From: G963664225 sp964538065
Lineage (GTDB): Bacteria; Verrucomicrobiota; Verrucomicrobiia; Limisphaerales; UBA1319
Direction of reading: 5' to 3'
DNA: 43,162 nt
Assembly (NCBI GenBank): GCA_964538065.1
Contig: CAZIDG010000031.1
Coordinates: forward strand, 1-43,162
The translations under genes were made by a program, and so were the position numbers. Below the pieces are notes generated by a model, which was not told where the DNA came from, did not search any database, and saw only the letters and a list, made by a program, of their open reading frames with translations. Within the stretch, counting starts at the first letter, position 1, and each line of letters opens with the position of its first letter. This document shows, one piece after another, positions 25,010 through 34,637 of this stretch.

Positions 25010-26245
25010 TTGTTTTCGAAACATCAATCTCCAACACCTGTCACACTGCCGGATTTTTCACGCAAACGAGCAGCTGTAGTTGTCTTTTCCTCCTACCCCG
25101 CTGATCCGCGTCCCCGGCGAGAGTTGGAGGCTCTGTTGGATTGCGGCATGCCCGTGGATTTGATCTGTCTCCGACAGGAAGCCAATGAACCACTGCATGA
25201 ACAAAAAGGACTTCTGAGTGTCACCCGCGTTCCTATCCGTCATAGGCGATCAGGTAAGTTGCGCTATTTCCTCCAATATGGAGTTTTCCTGTTGCAAGCT
25301 CTTTTTACCCTCGCATGGAGGAGTCGCAGGACACGATATGATCTGATACATGTCCATAACATGCCCGATGTCTTGGTCTTCAGCGCCATTGTACCCAAAT
25401 TATTCGGGGCGAAGGTCATCCTCGATCTGCACGATCCCATGCCCGAACTCTATCGAACCATTTATGGTTTTTCCGAAAGTAGCATCATGGTTCGTTTGTT
25501 GAAATGCATGGAGTGTTGGAGCCTTGGATTTGCTGATCTCATCCTAACCCCGAACGAGTCCTTTCGCGCCTTGTTTGCCTCTCGAAGTTGCCCAGCGGGG
25601 AAAATTCATATTGTCATGAATACCCCGGATGAAAAACTGTTCTCCAACATCGAGATGTTGGATCAAATGTCTCAACGCCACAATGGCGAGTTCCACATCA
25701 TGTACCATGGCACCATCGCCGAGCGCCATGGACTCCACCTTGCAGTTGAAGCCATCGGCCATTTGGTCAAGTCCATTCCTGGGATTCGCCTCGACATCTA
25801 TGGCTCACGAAACAATTATCTATGCCGTGTCGAGTCATTAATACAAAGACTCGGATTGGAGAAACATGTAAAGTATCGCGGCAAGAAAATGATTGATGAC
25901 ATCCCAAGCGTGATACGTCAATGCAATCTCGGTATTATTCCAAATTTAACAACACCATTCACCGAGATCAATTTCCCCACCCGCATCTTCGAATACCTCT
26001 CCATGGGCAAACCGGTCATAGTGCCTCGTACTCAAGGCATTCTAGATTATTTTGACGACAATTCGATTATCTTTTTTAATCCTGCACAGCCCGGCGATTT
26101 GGATGCTAATATTCAATGGGTATTTGATCACCCTGATGAGGTCACAAATACCACACGGCGCGGCCAGCAGATTTACCATCAACATACCTGGCAGAACCAA
26201 AAACAGGCCTTTTTAGGACTCGTCCGCGACTTGCTTAACCCTTAA
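25010..26245 (+). CDS. Glycosyltransferase family 4
   Basis: A GT-B fold enzyme, probably retaining, acting at the inner-membrane cytoplasmic face on the growing EPS unit. Blocks: AAVVVFSSYPADPRPRRELEA at the N-terminus, DLIHVHNMPDVLVF, KVILDLHDPMPELYR, MYHGTIAERHGLHLAVEAI, and the C-terminal FPTRIFEYLSMGKPVIV, where the Glu binds the nucleotide sugar. It is a relative of the C-terminal half of the 21362 fusion (the HN(M/V)PD and LDxHD motifs are shared). No ATG lies near the start; TTG 25010 is assumed and is uncertain. Confidence 0.9.
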   Translation: MFSKHQSPTPVTLPDFSRKRAAVVVFSSYPADPRPRRELEALLDCGMPVDLICLRQEANEPLHEQKGLLSVTRVPIRHRRSGKLRYFLQYGVFLLQALFTLAWRSRRTRYDLIHVHNMPDVLVFSAIVPKLFGAKVILDLHDPMPELYRTIYGFSESSIMVRLLKCMECWSLGFADLILTPNESFRALFASRSCPAGKIHIVMNTPDEKLFSNIEMLDQMSQRHNGEFHIMYHGTIAERHGLHLAVEAIGHLVKSIPGIRLDIYGSRNNYLCRVESLIQRLGLEKHVKYRGKKMIDDIPSVIRQCNLGIIPNLTTPFTEINFPTRIFEYLSMGKPVIVPRTQGILDYFDDNSIIFFNPAQPGDLDANIQWVFDHPDEVTNTTRRGQQIYHQHTWQNQKQAFLGLVRDLLNP

Positions 26246-26269
26246 CAACCGTTTTTCTCCCGATCACTC

Positions 26270-27139
26270 ATGCCCCCTACCCCCACCTACGTTTTGGTTA
26301 CCCCTGCCCGAAATGAGGAGAAAACCATTGAGGAGACCCTCAAATCAGTAGTGGCGCAGACGGTTCTTCCCATGGAGTGGGTTATCGTAAGTGATGAATC
26401 AACCGACCGCACCGATGAGATTGTTCGCTCCTACGCAGTTAAATATTCATTTATCCACCTGCTGAGATTGGAAAATCGCCCTGCTCGCAGCTTCTCCTCA
26501 GTGGTTTTTGTCACGGAGGCCGGCATTAAGCACCTGCAAACCCAAGCTTACAATTACCTTGGCTTGCTGGATTCCGATATTCGTCTTCCTGCGGCCTATT
26601 ACGAGACACTTATGGACCGTTTTTCGCAGAATGAGAATCTCGGTCTCGCAGGCGGTCCGGCCATCGATATCGGCACACGCAACGGTGCTGCACCCTATAA
26701 CCAAATGGATGTCCCTGGCGCCGTGCAATTTTTCCGTCGCAAATGTTTCGAATCCCTGGGGGGATTAGTCGCCATTCCAGAAGGTGGTTGGGACGCCATT
26801 ACTTGCGTCCAATCTCGCATGAATGGTTATCAAACCCGATTATTTTTAGATTTGCCCGCTGATCATCTCAAACCGCGCAATACAGTTGAAGGATGCCACT
26901 TACGACGAAAATGGCAAATGGGAATACGCGACTATGCTTTGGGCTACCATCCATTATTTGAGTCAATCAAATGCGCGAGTCGCTGGAAAGATAATCCTTT
27001 ATTTATTTCTAGTTTGGCATGGTTTTTGGGTTATTTACAATCGGCGTTGAGAGGATATGATCGTATTTTACCATACGACACTATCCATTACATTCAGAAA
27101 GAACAGCTTCAACGACTGTCCTGTTTATTTCGCCAGTAA
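26270..27139 (+). CDS. Glycosyltransferase family 2
   Basis: A GT-A fold inverting transferase. LVTPARNEEKTIEETLKSV opens the protein, VSDESTDRTDEIV binds the nucleotide, and D101-S-D103 is the metal-binding DxD. GLAGGPAIDIGT and GGWDAITCVQSRMNGY form the acceptor side. No membrane segment is evident; HLRRKWQMGIRDYALGYHP suggests the type that handles polyprenyl-linked acceptors. It lies 24 bp after the GT4 gene and 6 bp before the next gene. Confidence 0.92.
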   Translation: MPPTPTYVLVTPARNEEKTIEETLKSVVAQTVLPMEWVIVSDESTDRTDEIVRSYAVKYSFIHLLRLENRPARSFSSVVFVTEAGIKHLQTQAYNYLGLLDSDIRLPAAYYETLMDRFSQNENLGLAGGPAIDIGTRNGAAPYNQMDVPGAVQFFRRKCFESLGGLVAIPEGGWDAITCVQSRMNGYQTRLFLDLPADHLKPRNTVEGCHLRRKWQMGIRDYALGYHPLFESIKCASRWKDNPLFISSLAWFLGYLQSALRGYDRILPYDTIHYIQKEQLQRLSCLFRQ

Positions 27140-27145
27140 TCCATT

Positions 27146-28552
27146 ATGGCCATGACCAATAAGCCTCAATATATTGGCATCTTTCCAAGTAATGCTCTGC
27201 AACAGTACCAGCGAATCTGGTGTGCTTTATCGGAAACATATCCCGTTTCCTTTGTTGATTACCTTTCGTCCACGAATGATCTGGATGCAGCGATCTTTCT
27301 AAATCATACAGACTCATCCATTTTTAAATTACATTCAGAGCTTGCCCATGCATTAATAATTAAGCCAGTTCAGCAATCCAGCTCTGAAACTCAACCTGGT
27401 CAGATTGCGTTCACGCATTCTCTATTGCTAGACCCTCTCTTTCGTGGTCGCAATTTGCATCATCAACCGTTCGACTTATTATGCTCTGTAACGCCAGTGG
27501 ATGGTGATGATATAATTGCGTCGATAGGCGATAATATACTATGGTTGGCGCGAAAATCAAATAACACCACCGTCCATCATGTTGCAGTACCGTTACCGAT
27601 ACTGAACTCAAAACAGTATTTTGCGGATTTTATTGTTAAAGATAATTTTATTTCATCTCTACCATTAATCCATTTTGTACAAACCGTTGCTAAATATGCA
27701 GGATGGCAACGTCCACCAATTCAAGCATGCCTAATGTTTGATGATCCCAATCTACATGCCATGAGATACGGCTATGTGGATTTTCCTCAAATCGCATTGC
27801 ATGCTCGAAAACACAACTACCACGTCAGTTTTGCCACCATTCCCTTCGATGGCTGGTATGTGAATCGTAAAGTAGCGTCACTTTTTTTCGAAAACACACA
27901 GTATCTGTCTTTGCTCATTCATGGCAACAATCACATTGCACGGGAATTGGGAACTCGTGATGAGGACTTTTTATTACGCAATCTGGCACAAGCATTGCGC
28001 AGGATTGATAGTATCGAATTGCATTCTGGCTTAACCATTCCCCGTGTGATGGCCGCTCCTCATGGAGCGTGTTCTGAAGTTGCATGCAATATTATGCATC
28101 GTCTTGGTTTTTGTGGTGCAACGGTATCCAGGGGTTCGTTGTTCCACGCAAATCCAAACAAACACTGGTCCGAAAGCTTTGGGCTCAAACCTTATGAAAT
28201 CATCAACGGATTACCAGTAGCACCCCGGTTTCGCATTTCTGCCGATTGCATCGCGCAGGCCACTCTCAATGCATTTCTTGGCCAAACGATTATCCCTACC
28301 GGCCATCATGAAGACCTAGCCAATGGGTTCGACTTACTGTCGCAAGTTGCTGAAACCATTAATGGCCTCAACAAAACGGCTTGGGTCAATGCAGATGTTT
28401 TCTTTCATTCTTCCATACCTGTACAGAATGCGGTGGATCATCAACTCATCTGCCCCCCCACATTTGCCGCTTGGCCTATTACCCGACGTGTCCTAAAAGA
28501 AGCCCTTGACCGTTCCCCATCCTGGCTTCGCCATTCACTCGGCAAAGCTTAG
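27146..28552 (+). CDS. NodB-fold (polysaccharide deacetylase-like) protein
   Basis: The central region has ACLMFDDPNLH (D199, D200) and LLIHGNNH (H259-x3-H263), the metal-binding pattern of the NodB/DUF2334-type fold. Later, RVMAAPHGACSE supplies the family Pro-His-Gly motif. The first ~180 residues show no recognised motif and may form a separate domain. There is no signal peptide, unlike exported deacetylases, so its substrate may be a cytoplasmic or lipid-linked sugar. It is the third NodB-fold protein in the locus. Confidence 0.78.
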   Translation: MAMTNKPQYIGIFPSNALQQYQRIWCALSETYPVSFVDYLSSTNDLDAAIFLNHTDSSIFKLHSELAHALIIKPVQQSSSETQPGQIAFTHSLLLDPLFRGRNLHHQPFDLLCSVTPVDGDDIIASIGDNILWLARKSNNTTVHHVAVPLPILNSKQYFADFIVKDNFISSLPLIHFVQTVAKYAGWQRPPIQACLMFDDPNLHAMRYGYVDFPQIALHARKHNYHVSFATIPFDGWYVNRKVASLFFENTQYLSLLIHGNNHIARELGTRDEDFLLRNLAQALRRIDSIELHSGLTIPRVMAAPHGACSEVACNIMHRLGFCGATVSRGSLFHANPNKHWSESFGLKPYEIINGLPVAPRFRISADCIAQATLNAFLGQTIIPTGHHEDLANGFDLLSQVAETINGLNKTAWVNADVFFHSSIPVQNAVDHQLICPPTFAAWPITRRVLKEALDRSPSWLRHSLGKA

Positions 28553-28569
28553 TTCGCCTCTTTTCCGCC

Positions 28570-29889
28570 ATGCTTCTAGGCTATACATTTCTACCAATTG
28601 CCGCAGCATTGCTTCTGCTTTGTCCCAGAAAATATACGCCTTTTGCCTTTCTTCTTTCTATAGTAGTCATCCCGATGGGAGCGGTTATCATGATTGGTTC
28701 ATTCCACTTTCAGCCCATGCGGGTCTTAATTTTGGTCTCTCTACTTAGAATATTAGTACGTTCAGAATATCATGGTTTGTCCCGTACTACACTTGACTCC
28801 AGTATTCTATTATATGCACTTTTAGTCGCCTTTTCGAGTCTCTTTCACCAGGACATCAAACAGTCGCTTATTTTCCGCATGGGGCATCTTATGGACATGG
28901 TGGGAACCTATGCCATCTATCGCTTCTGGTTTCGCGATTTTGATGATATTCGCAGTTTCTTTCATCAATGCCTGATTCTTCTTGGACCACTCGCATTTTT
29001 TATTGGTTTAGAGCAGGCGACGGGCCATAATCTTTTCAGTTATGTTGGCGGGGGTTCGTTGGAGTCGGGACTACGGGAGGGGCGTTTCCGAGCCTCAGGC
29101 CCATTTCGCCATGCGATCCTGGCAGGCACGTTTTGCGCTGTATTTCTCCCAATGATTATCTATTATTGGCGATATTACCGTTCCTTTGCCTTAATGAGTT
29201 TGGCATTTATGCTTATTTCCGTTGTAACTTGCGCCTCGAGTGGACCGATTTTAACAGTAGCGGCCGCAGGTTTCGCCCTCCTGCTATGGAATTATCGGGA
29301 AAAGCTCACCGCCGTTAAATGGTCGTGCCTTTTAGGATTACTGGTCCTTCACTTTATTATGAAGGACCCGGTCTGGTACATCATCGCACGGATTGACCTG
29401 GCCGGGGGGAGTACAGGGTGGCATCGAGCCAAGCTTATCGATTCATCCATCGAACATTTTGGCGAATGGTGGTTTGCCGGCAGTGACTATACACGCCATT
29501 GGATGCCAACAGGTGTTAGTTGGAGCCCGGATCATTGCGATATAACCAACCACTATATTTATGTAGGTGTTATCGGCGGTTTCCCAGCTTTGCTTGCTTT
29601 TATCCTTATTATTAAGCGATCTTTTCAATTTATCAGCCAGAGCTTATCCAACCTTCGATCAATTAACCCAGATCGAACTTTTTATTCATGGTGCCTGGGG
29701 GCGACGCTATTTGCCCATTTGGTCTCAATGATTGGTATCGGCTATTTCGATCAAGTGCTTTTGGCTGAATTCCTCGCATTGATTACTGCGATTCAAGTTG
29801 CATGGATCTCATCCAGCAACGATTCCTTCGTAAACGATACCGTGCCTGCATTGAAAACAGCGGTTGCCACGCCGGAATTCAGCTACTGA
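28570..29889 (+). CDS. O-antigen ligase/polymerase-like membrane protein (Wzy-type)
   Basis: A multi-pass membrane protein with about ten to twelve hydrophobic segments. A large periplasmic loop in the second half contains RIDLAGGSTGWHRAKLIDSS and NHYIYVGVIGGFPALLAFI, the pattern of the Wzy_C/WaaL superfamily. RASGPFRHAILAG is the matching earlier Arg-bearing segment. In this locus it is the best candidate for the EPS polymerase. It follows the NodB-fold gene after 17 bp. A ligase role cannot be excluded from sequence alone. Confidence 0.87.
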   Translation: MLLGYTFLPIAAALLLLCPRKYTPFAFLLSIVVIPMGAVIMIGSFHFQPMRVLILVSLLRILVRSEYHGLSRTTLDSSILLYALLVAFSSLFHQDIKQSLIFRMGHLMDMVGTYAIYRFWFRDFDDIRSFFHQCLILLGPLAFFIGLEQATGHNLFSYVGGGSLESGLREGRFRASGPFRHAILAGTFCAVFLPMIIYYWRYYRSFALMSLAFMLISVVTCASSGPILTVAAAGFALLLWNYREKLTAVKWSCLLGLLVLHFIMKDPVWYIIARIDLAGGSTGWHRAKLIDSSIEHFGEWWFAGSDYTRHWMPTGVSWSPDHCDITNHYIYVGVIGGFPALLAFILIIKRSFQFISQSLSNLRSINPDRTFYSWCLGATLFAHLVSMIGIGYFDQVLLAEFLALITAIQVAWISSSNDSFVNDTVPALKTAVATPEFSY

Positions 29890-30003
29890 CGGTCCATCAT
29901 GCCGATTCGATAAACCTCATTTTTCATATCCGACGTAATTGTCTCTTCTCATTCTGTACCATGGCAGGTCAATCACTCCATTTTTGGGCCATTTGTACAC
30001 ACC

Positions 30004-31536
30004 ATGCTTATTAAGAACCTAGCGATCTCTTCGCTGGCATGTTTTCTGCTAAATTCAACACGTTTTGCCATGAACACATTTTTGTCATCTTTCGTTCTGC
30101 GGTTACGTTTATCTCGATCTATAAGGATGCCCTCTTCGTTTTTGGCTGTCTGCTTGTTGTGCACAGCATCCTTTGCGGCATCCAATCGATCTGCTTGGTA
30201 TGTGGATAACCGCGCCACCGGTTTGAATCTTGGCACAAATTGGGAGAATGCTTTCTCGGCCTGGAGTAACATAAATTGGCGAGCCATCTCTCCTGGAGAT
30301 ACCATTTACGTCAGTGGAGGCACAAATTACCAGGAGTATGAGGAATCCTTTTTCATAGGCACTCGACCTTGGGACGGTAAACCCGGCATTACCGTTAAGA
30401 CGGGGCATGATACCAATCATTCTGGCAAAGTGATTTGCCGTGGCATCTCCATCATGTACGGTGCTCACAATACAATTATTGATGGGACTATCAGTAACAC
30501 GACCAACATCAATTTTATTTCCAAGCAACCCGTAACTATTTATGATTCCACCAATGTCCTGGTTCGTTCAGTTGAAGTGGATCGTTCAGCCTCCTATGCA
30601 AAAGACCAGGACGCAGTCAATGGCATTGGAATTCATTACAACGTCGATCATGTAATCATTGATCATTGTTATATCCACGACACCTCAGGAGATGGTATTA
30701 ATGTCAAACAACCCTTGCCTTTTACTTCCGTTTCTAATGATTTCACTCATTTCATCATAACAAACTGCACAGTGACACAGGTGGGAGATGATGGAATTCA
30801 AGTGTACGTTCCAAATGTTACGGTTGCCAATTGTGTTCTGGATAAAGCCGGTTTCCCCACAATGTTTGGAGGCCACCCCGATGGCATAGAGGGTCCTGCA
30901 TATGCTGGAAATGTTTGGCTTGCAGGCAATCGTGTTTGTAATTTTAACCAAAACATCTTTCTTCAACATCTTTCAGGCCAGGCAGTTGTCATCAATAATA
31001 TTCTTGCCAAATCTTTACCGGATACAAGCGGTACGGATCGGGGGATTTACATTTCTCCTTGGTTGTCCACGAATTCCACCGCATCGGTCGTTATAGCCAA
31101 TAATCTTTTCTTTGGCTTTAATACTTATATAGCTTTGCTTTTAATTGATTGTCGTCCCCAGGATATTATTATGGTAGACAATAATATATTCATGAATTGT
31201 CGTGTTTTTTATGCTGTTTCGTCATCCTGGAGCGGCACCAATAATGTATTCTTCAGTGACCCATCTTTTGGTTATTATAATTCGGGCGTAACGACAGCTT
31301 GTCCCCTCTCCGTACCTGCATGGGCCGGTTTATATCAGAATCCACTCTTAATCGATCCTTTGCATGGTAATTTTCAGCTCACCACCAACAGCCCATGCAT
31401 TGATACAGGCACGACACTCGACAGATCATTGGCTTTGGACATTCGCGGCCTGCCACGCCCGCAGGGAAAAGGATGGGATGTTGGCCCTTATGAATTCGGT
31501 GTATTTCCAGCATCTGTCCGGTTAAAGCAACCGTGA
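30004..31536 (+). CDS. Secreted right-handed parallel beta-helix protein
   Basis: Residues about 160-430 show regular short strand repeats with Asn ladders (NTIIDGTISNTTNI, VDHVIIDHCYIHDTSGDGI, FIITNCTVTQVGDDGIQVY, VTVANCVLDKAG), as in pectate-lyase-type beta-helices. The end, LDIRGLPRPQGKGWDVGPYEF, is a common terminal signature of such proteins. The signal peptide core is MPSSFLAVCLLCTASFA (from ATG 30127); starts at 30070 or 30004 give longer n-regions, and none has a convincing ribosome-binding site. It may be an EPS lyase, epimerase or binding protein. Confidence 0.85.
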   Translation: MLIKNLAISSLACFLLNSTRFAMNTFLSSFVLRLRLSRSIRMPSSFLAVCLLCTASFAASNRSAWYVDNRATGLNLGTNWENAFSAWSNINWRAISPGDTIYVSGGTNYQEYEESFFIGTRPWDGKPGITVKTGHDTNHSGKVICRGISIMYGAHNTIIDGTISNTTNINFISKQPVTIYDSTNVLVRSVEVDRSASYAKDQDAVNGIGIHYNVDHVIIDHCYIHDTSGDGINVKQPLPFTSVSNDFTHFIITNCTVTQVGDDGIQVYVPNVTVANCVLDKAGFPTMFGGHPDGIEGPAYAGNVWLAGNRVCNFNQNIFLQHLSGQAVVINNILAKSLPDTSGTDRGIYISPWLSTNSTASVVIANNLFFGFNTYIALLLIDCRPQDIIMVDNNIFMNCRVFYAVSSSWSGTNNVFFSDPSFGYYNSGVTTACPLSVPAWAGLYQNPLLIDPLHGNFQLTTNSPCIDTGTTLDRSLALDIRGLPRPQGKGWDVGPYEFGVFPASVRLKQP

Positions 31537-31564
31537 TTAGTATTTACTATCCATTTTTGAAGAT

Positions 31565-32809
31565 TTGAGTTGTTACCTTCAGAACATTGCTGCGCTAGTA
31601 CAGTGGCGCTTGTGTCTGGGTTGCGGAGCCTGTGCCTTCATCTGCCCGTCACAGAATATCCGACTGCTCGATGTGCCAGATCAGGGTATTCTCCCGGAAA
31701 TCGTGGACCTTGGCCGTTGTGGGAACTGTACGGATTGCCTTAAGGTGTGTCCCGTCTTTGAACTGGATTATCGAGAACATACCAAACGTCCCGGTTTGAT
31801 TCAAGAGGTTCTGCATCAATTTGGTCCTGTATTGGAAATCTGGGAGGGCCATGCCATGGACCCGGAAATCCGATTCAAAGGTGCCTCTGGAGGAGCCATA
31901 ACAGCATTGTCTTTGTATTGCCTGGAGCACCAGGGGATGCATGGTGTGCTCCATATCGGGGCTGACCCTAACAATCCTGTGGTGAATAAGACCTGCCTAA
32001 GCCGCACACGCAAGGCACTCCTTTCCAATGTTGGCTCACGCTACGCCCCGGCCTCCGCCTGCGATAGCCTCCAACTGATCGAGCAGGCTCCAGTACCATG
32101 CGTCTTTATCGGCAAACCCGTTGAGGTGGCAGCCTTGCGCAAGGCTCAGGCCATGCGTTCTGCATTAGATCGAAATGTTGGACTTGCCGTTTCGTTTTTC
32201 TGCGCCGGGAGTCCCCCGACACAAGCTACCATCGATTTGCTAATTAAATTGGGCATAGACCCTACTAAAGTGGGCGACCTGCGTTATCGCGGGGATGGCT
32301 GGCCAGGACACTTTGCCCCGACTCTTAAGGGTGCCACCGAACCTTGTGCTCAAATGACCTATTTCGATTCCTGGAAGTTCCTGCAGGCCTATCGGCCTTA
32401 TGCGTGCCATCTCTGGCCTGATGATTCGGGCGAAGCTGCAGACATCTCTTGCGGTGACCCCTGGTATAGGGAGGTTGGGCCTAATGAAACGGGTTCATCT
32501 CTAATCGTCGTGCGCACAGAACGTGGACGTGCAGCAATTCATGGCGCACTCAAGACTGGTTATCTTGATTTGAAGCCCGCAGAGCCATGGAAACTTTTGA
32601 AGTCGCAGACCAATTTGTCCAAAAAGCGCGCCGCCGTCTGGGGGCGTCGTCTGGCTTTCCGGGCCTTTGGAATCCGAATTACGCGACTCCAAGGGTTTCC
32701 TTTGTTTAGGTTATGGATGGGCCTCCCTCTTAAAGAAAAGCTCAAGTCCACACTTGGAACTTTGCGCCGAATTAAACAGCGTAAGTACTATCGTTCTGCA
32801 TTATCCTGA
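31565..32809 (+). CDS. FrhB/F420-dehydrogenase beta-subunit-like iron-sulfur protein
   Basis: Two ferredoxin-type motifs open the protein: C17-x2-C20-x2-C23-x3-C27 and C52-x2-C55-x2-C58-x3-C62. The FrhB-type domain follows, with FKGASGGAITALSLYCLE, PCVFIGKPVEVAALR, DLRYRGDGWPGHF and the late ADISCGDPWY. Relatives of this kind recur in polysaccharide loci next to pyruvyltransferases, one of which lies at 37828 here. The role (flavin-dependent redox change of a sugar or lipid) is not settled. The start is TTG 31565 without a clear ribosome-binding site, and the end overlaps the next ATG (TGATG). Confidence 0.85.
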   Translation: MSCYLQNIAALVQWRLCLGCGACAFICPSQNIRLLDVPDQGILPEIVDLGRCGNCTDCLKVCPVFELDYREHTKRPGLIQEVLHQFGPVLEIWEGHAMDPEIRFKGASGGAITALSLYCLEHQGMHGVLHIGADPNNPVVNKTCLSRTRKALLSNVGSRYAPASACDSLQLIEQAPVPCVFIGKPVEVAALRKAQAMRSALDRNVGLAVSFFCAGSPPTQATIDLLIKLGIDPTKVGDLRYRGDGWPGHFAPTLKGATEPCAQMTYFDSWKFLQAYRPYACHLWPDDSGEAADISCGDPWYREVGPNETGSSLIVVRTERGRAAIHGALKTGYLDLKPAEPWKLLKSQTNLSKKRAAVWGRRLAFRAFGIRITRLQGFPLFRLWMGLPLKEKLKSTLGTLRRIKQRKYYRSALS

Positions 32810-33600
32810 TGTGCACATCTGTATCACTCGCTGCCGCAGTTAATAATGATTCGGTTCTCCAATCGAATCTATTACGATCACCTGATCTTTCGTGCTTTCA
32901 GTCCACTCATTATCAACGTGGTTTTGCCAGCGCCGCAATGGCCTACAATCCAATACTCGACGCTGCAATTTCTCCAGTTGTCGTTTTTCTTCATCAGGAT
33001 GTTTTTCTGCCTCGGGGTTGTTTTAATCAGTTAATTTCTTCGCTCTGTTGGTTGGAAACTCACGCGCCTAACTGGGGTGTATTGGGACTATATGGTTGCA
33101 CACATTCAAATGAACGCCATGGTTTTCTTTATTCCACAGGCCTTCAACGTTTTGTGGGTGCACCCATTAAACATCCACAACGAGTCCGCACACTGGATGA
33201 GGTGATGCTTGTAGTAAATACCCGGCACAATCTGCGTTTTGATGAAAGCCTTCCAGGATTTCATCTTTATGGAACTGATATTTGTCTCCAAGCTGAACGA
33301 CAAGGCCTCGAAAACTACGTGATACCAGCCTTTGCGATCCACAATTCCAATGGCTATACGCGCCTTCCCTGGGATTATTGGCGCACCTATCTAGATCTGC
33401 GCCGCAAATGGAAACCCTTCCTCCCCGTTCACACCCCTTGCGCCGAAATTACAAAACACGCCTTGCCCCTATTGAACAAAATATTGAGAGATCACATTAA
33501 TGTTGTTCTTAATCGTACCAAACCAGCAGGAAGACGCGCAACCGATCCCGTTGCGCTCTATCATTCTCTTTCCCTTTCTTCATGCCTCAAGTCTCTGTAA
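32809..33600 (+). CDS. StrF-like glycosyltransferase-family protein
   Basis: It matches the GT2-like StrF domain group: VVVFLHQDVFLPRGCF carries the His-Gln-Asp-Val motif, and RFDESLPGFHLYGTDICLQ, HNSNGYTR follow. It lacks the usual N-terminal nucleotide-binding strand pair of full GT2 enzymes in its first 50 residues. It is translationally coupled to the FrhB-like gene (TGATG) and overlaps the next GT2 gene by 19 bp. The sugar transferred is unknown. Confidence 0.78.
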   Translation: MCTSVSLAAAVNNDSVLQSNLLRSPDLSCFQSTHYQRGFASAAMAYNPILDAAISPVVVFLHQDVFLPRGCFNQLISSLCWLETHAPNWGVLGLYGCTHSNERHGFLYSTGLQRFVGAPIKHPQRVRTLDEVMLVVNTRHNLRFDESLPGFHLYGTDICLQAERQGLENYVIPAFAIHNSNGYTRLPWDYWRTYLDLRRKWKPFLPVHTPCAEITKHALPLLNKILRDHINVVLNRTKPAGRRATDPVALYHSLSLSSCLKSL

Positions 33601-34574
33601 TTATTCCAACGTATAATCGTGCTCACTGTGTCGGAGAGGCCATTGATAGCGTCCTGGCGCAGACTTTCACGGATTATGAGATCATTGTTGTTGACGATGG
33701 TTCAACAGACAATACCTCCGCTGTATTGAAAGCGTACGGCAACAAGATTAGAGCCATACGACAAAACAACCAGGGCGTCAGTGTTGCACGCAATACGGGC
33801 ATCCTGGCATCAACTGCTCCCTGGATTGCATTTTTAGACTCGGATGATCTCTGGTTGCCCGAGAAACTCCAGATTCAATTCCATGATGTAACCAATTGTT
33901 CCGTTGACGTTATTGGACATTTCGTCGATGCCCGCTTTGATGTTTGTGAGAACCAACCCACAACCTTGTTTCAGTTAAGACATCTCTTGGGCACTTTTAC
34001 ATCCAATCCGGTTCGAAAGCGTCCGCTTCTTGATACTCTCAACACACAATTTTTTACTCCCACCTGGTTTCTACGACGCAATGTTATACTTGATGCTGGA
34101 CTTTTTAATCCATATACGCGTATTTATGAAGACTTGGAGCTTCTTACCAAGTGTGCTTTGCGCGGATCCTTCCTTGTCAATTGCTCCTGCCAGGTTACGG
34201 TAAGGAGAGTTCCCTTGGATACCTCTCCGTTATCATCCTTACATATATCTAACAAACCCGAATCCATGAGCAATCTTTGTCGGATCTATGAGTCCTTGCT
34301 CCATTCGGACAATCTTCTAGAAAACGAAGCATTTATGCTTCGCAAGGCGTTAAGCGGAGCTCGCGCCGATCTTTCAATGGCTTATTCTTTATCCGGCGAC
34401 TCTGCTTCAGCACGCAAATATGCACTTCTTAGTTTTCGTGACAATCCTAACCTCAAAAGCATTTTACGTTCATTACTTCTTCTAATTCACCCCAGTTACG
34501 GCGCACATTTCATAGCTTTTTTTAATCGTTGCTTAAAACGCCATGGAATACGCCGCTCCGAACAGGCATTGTGA
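33582..34574 (+). CDS. Glycosyltransferase family 2
   Basis: A GT-A fold enzyme: VSVIIPTYNRAHCVGEAIDS, IIVVDDGSTDNTSAV, and D86-S-D88-D89 in FLDSDDLW as the metal-binding motif. The C-terminal third is helical and typical of EPS GT2 enzymes. It overlaps the StrF-like gene by 19 bp. Donor and acceptor are unknown. Confidence 0.93.
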   Translation: MPQVSVIIPTYNRAHCVGEAIDSVLAQTFTDYEIIVVDDGSTDNTSAVLKAYGNKIRAIRQNNQGVSVARNTGILASTAPWIAFLDSDDLWLPEKLQIQFHDVTNCSVDVIGHFVDARFDVCENQPTTLFQLRHLLGTFTSNPVRKRPLLDTLNTQFFTPTWFLRRNVILDAGLFNPYTRIYEDLELLTKCALRGSFLVNCSCQVTVRRVPLDTSPLSSLHISNKPESMSNLCRIYESLLHSDNLLENEAFMLRKALSGARADLSMAYSLSGDSASARKYALLSFRDNPNLKSILRSLLLLIHPSYGAHFIAFFNRCLKRHGIRRSEQAL

Positions 34575-34637
34575 TACTCTCCTTTATACTCCTTTGCCAG
34601 ACCCTGATAATTTATGGTTTTTATTTAGTAGGCTACA

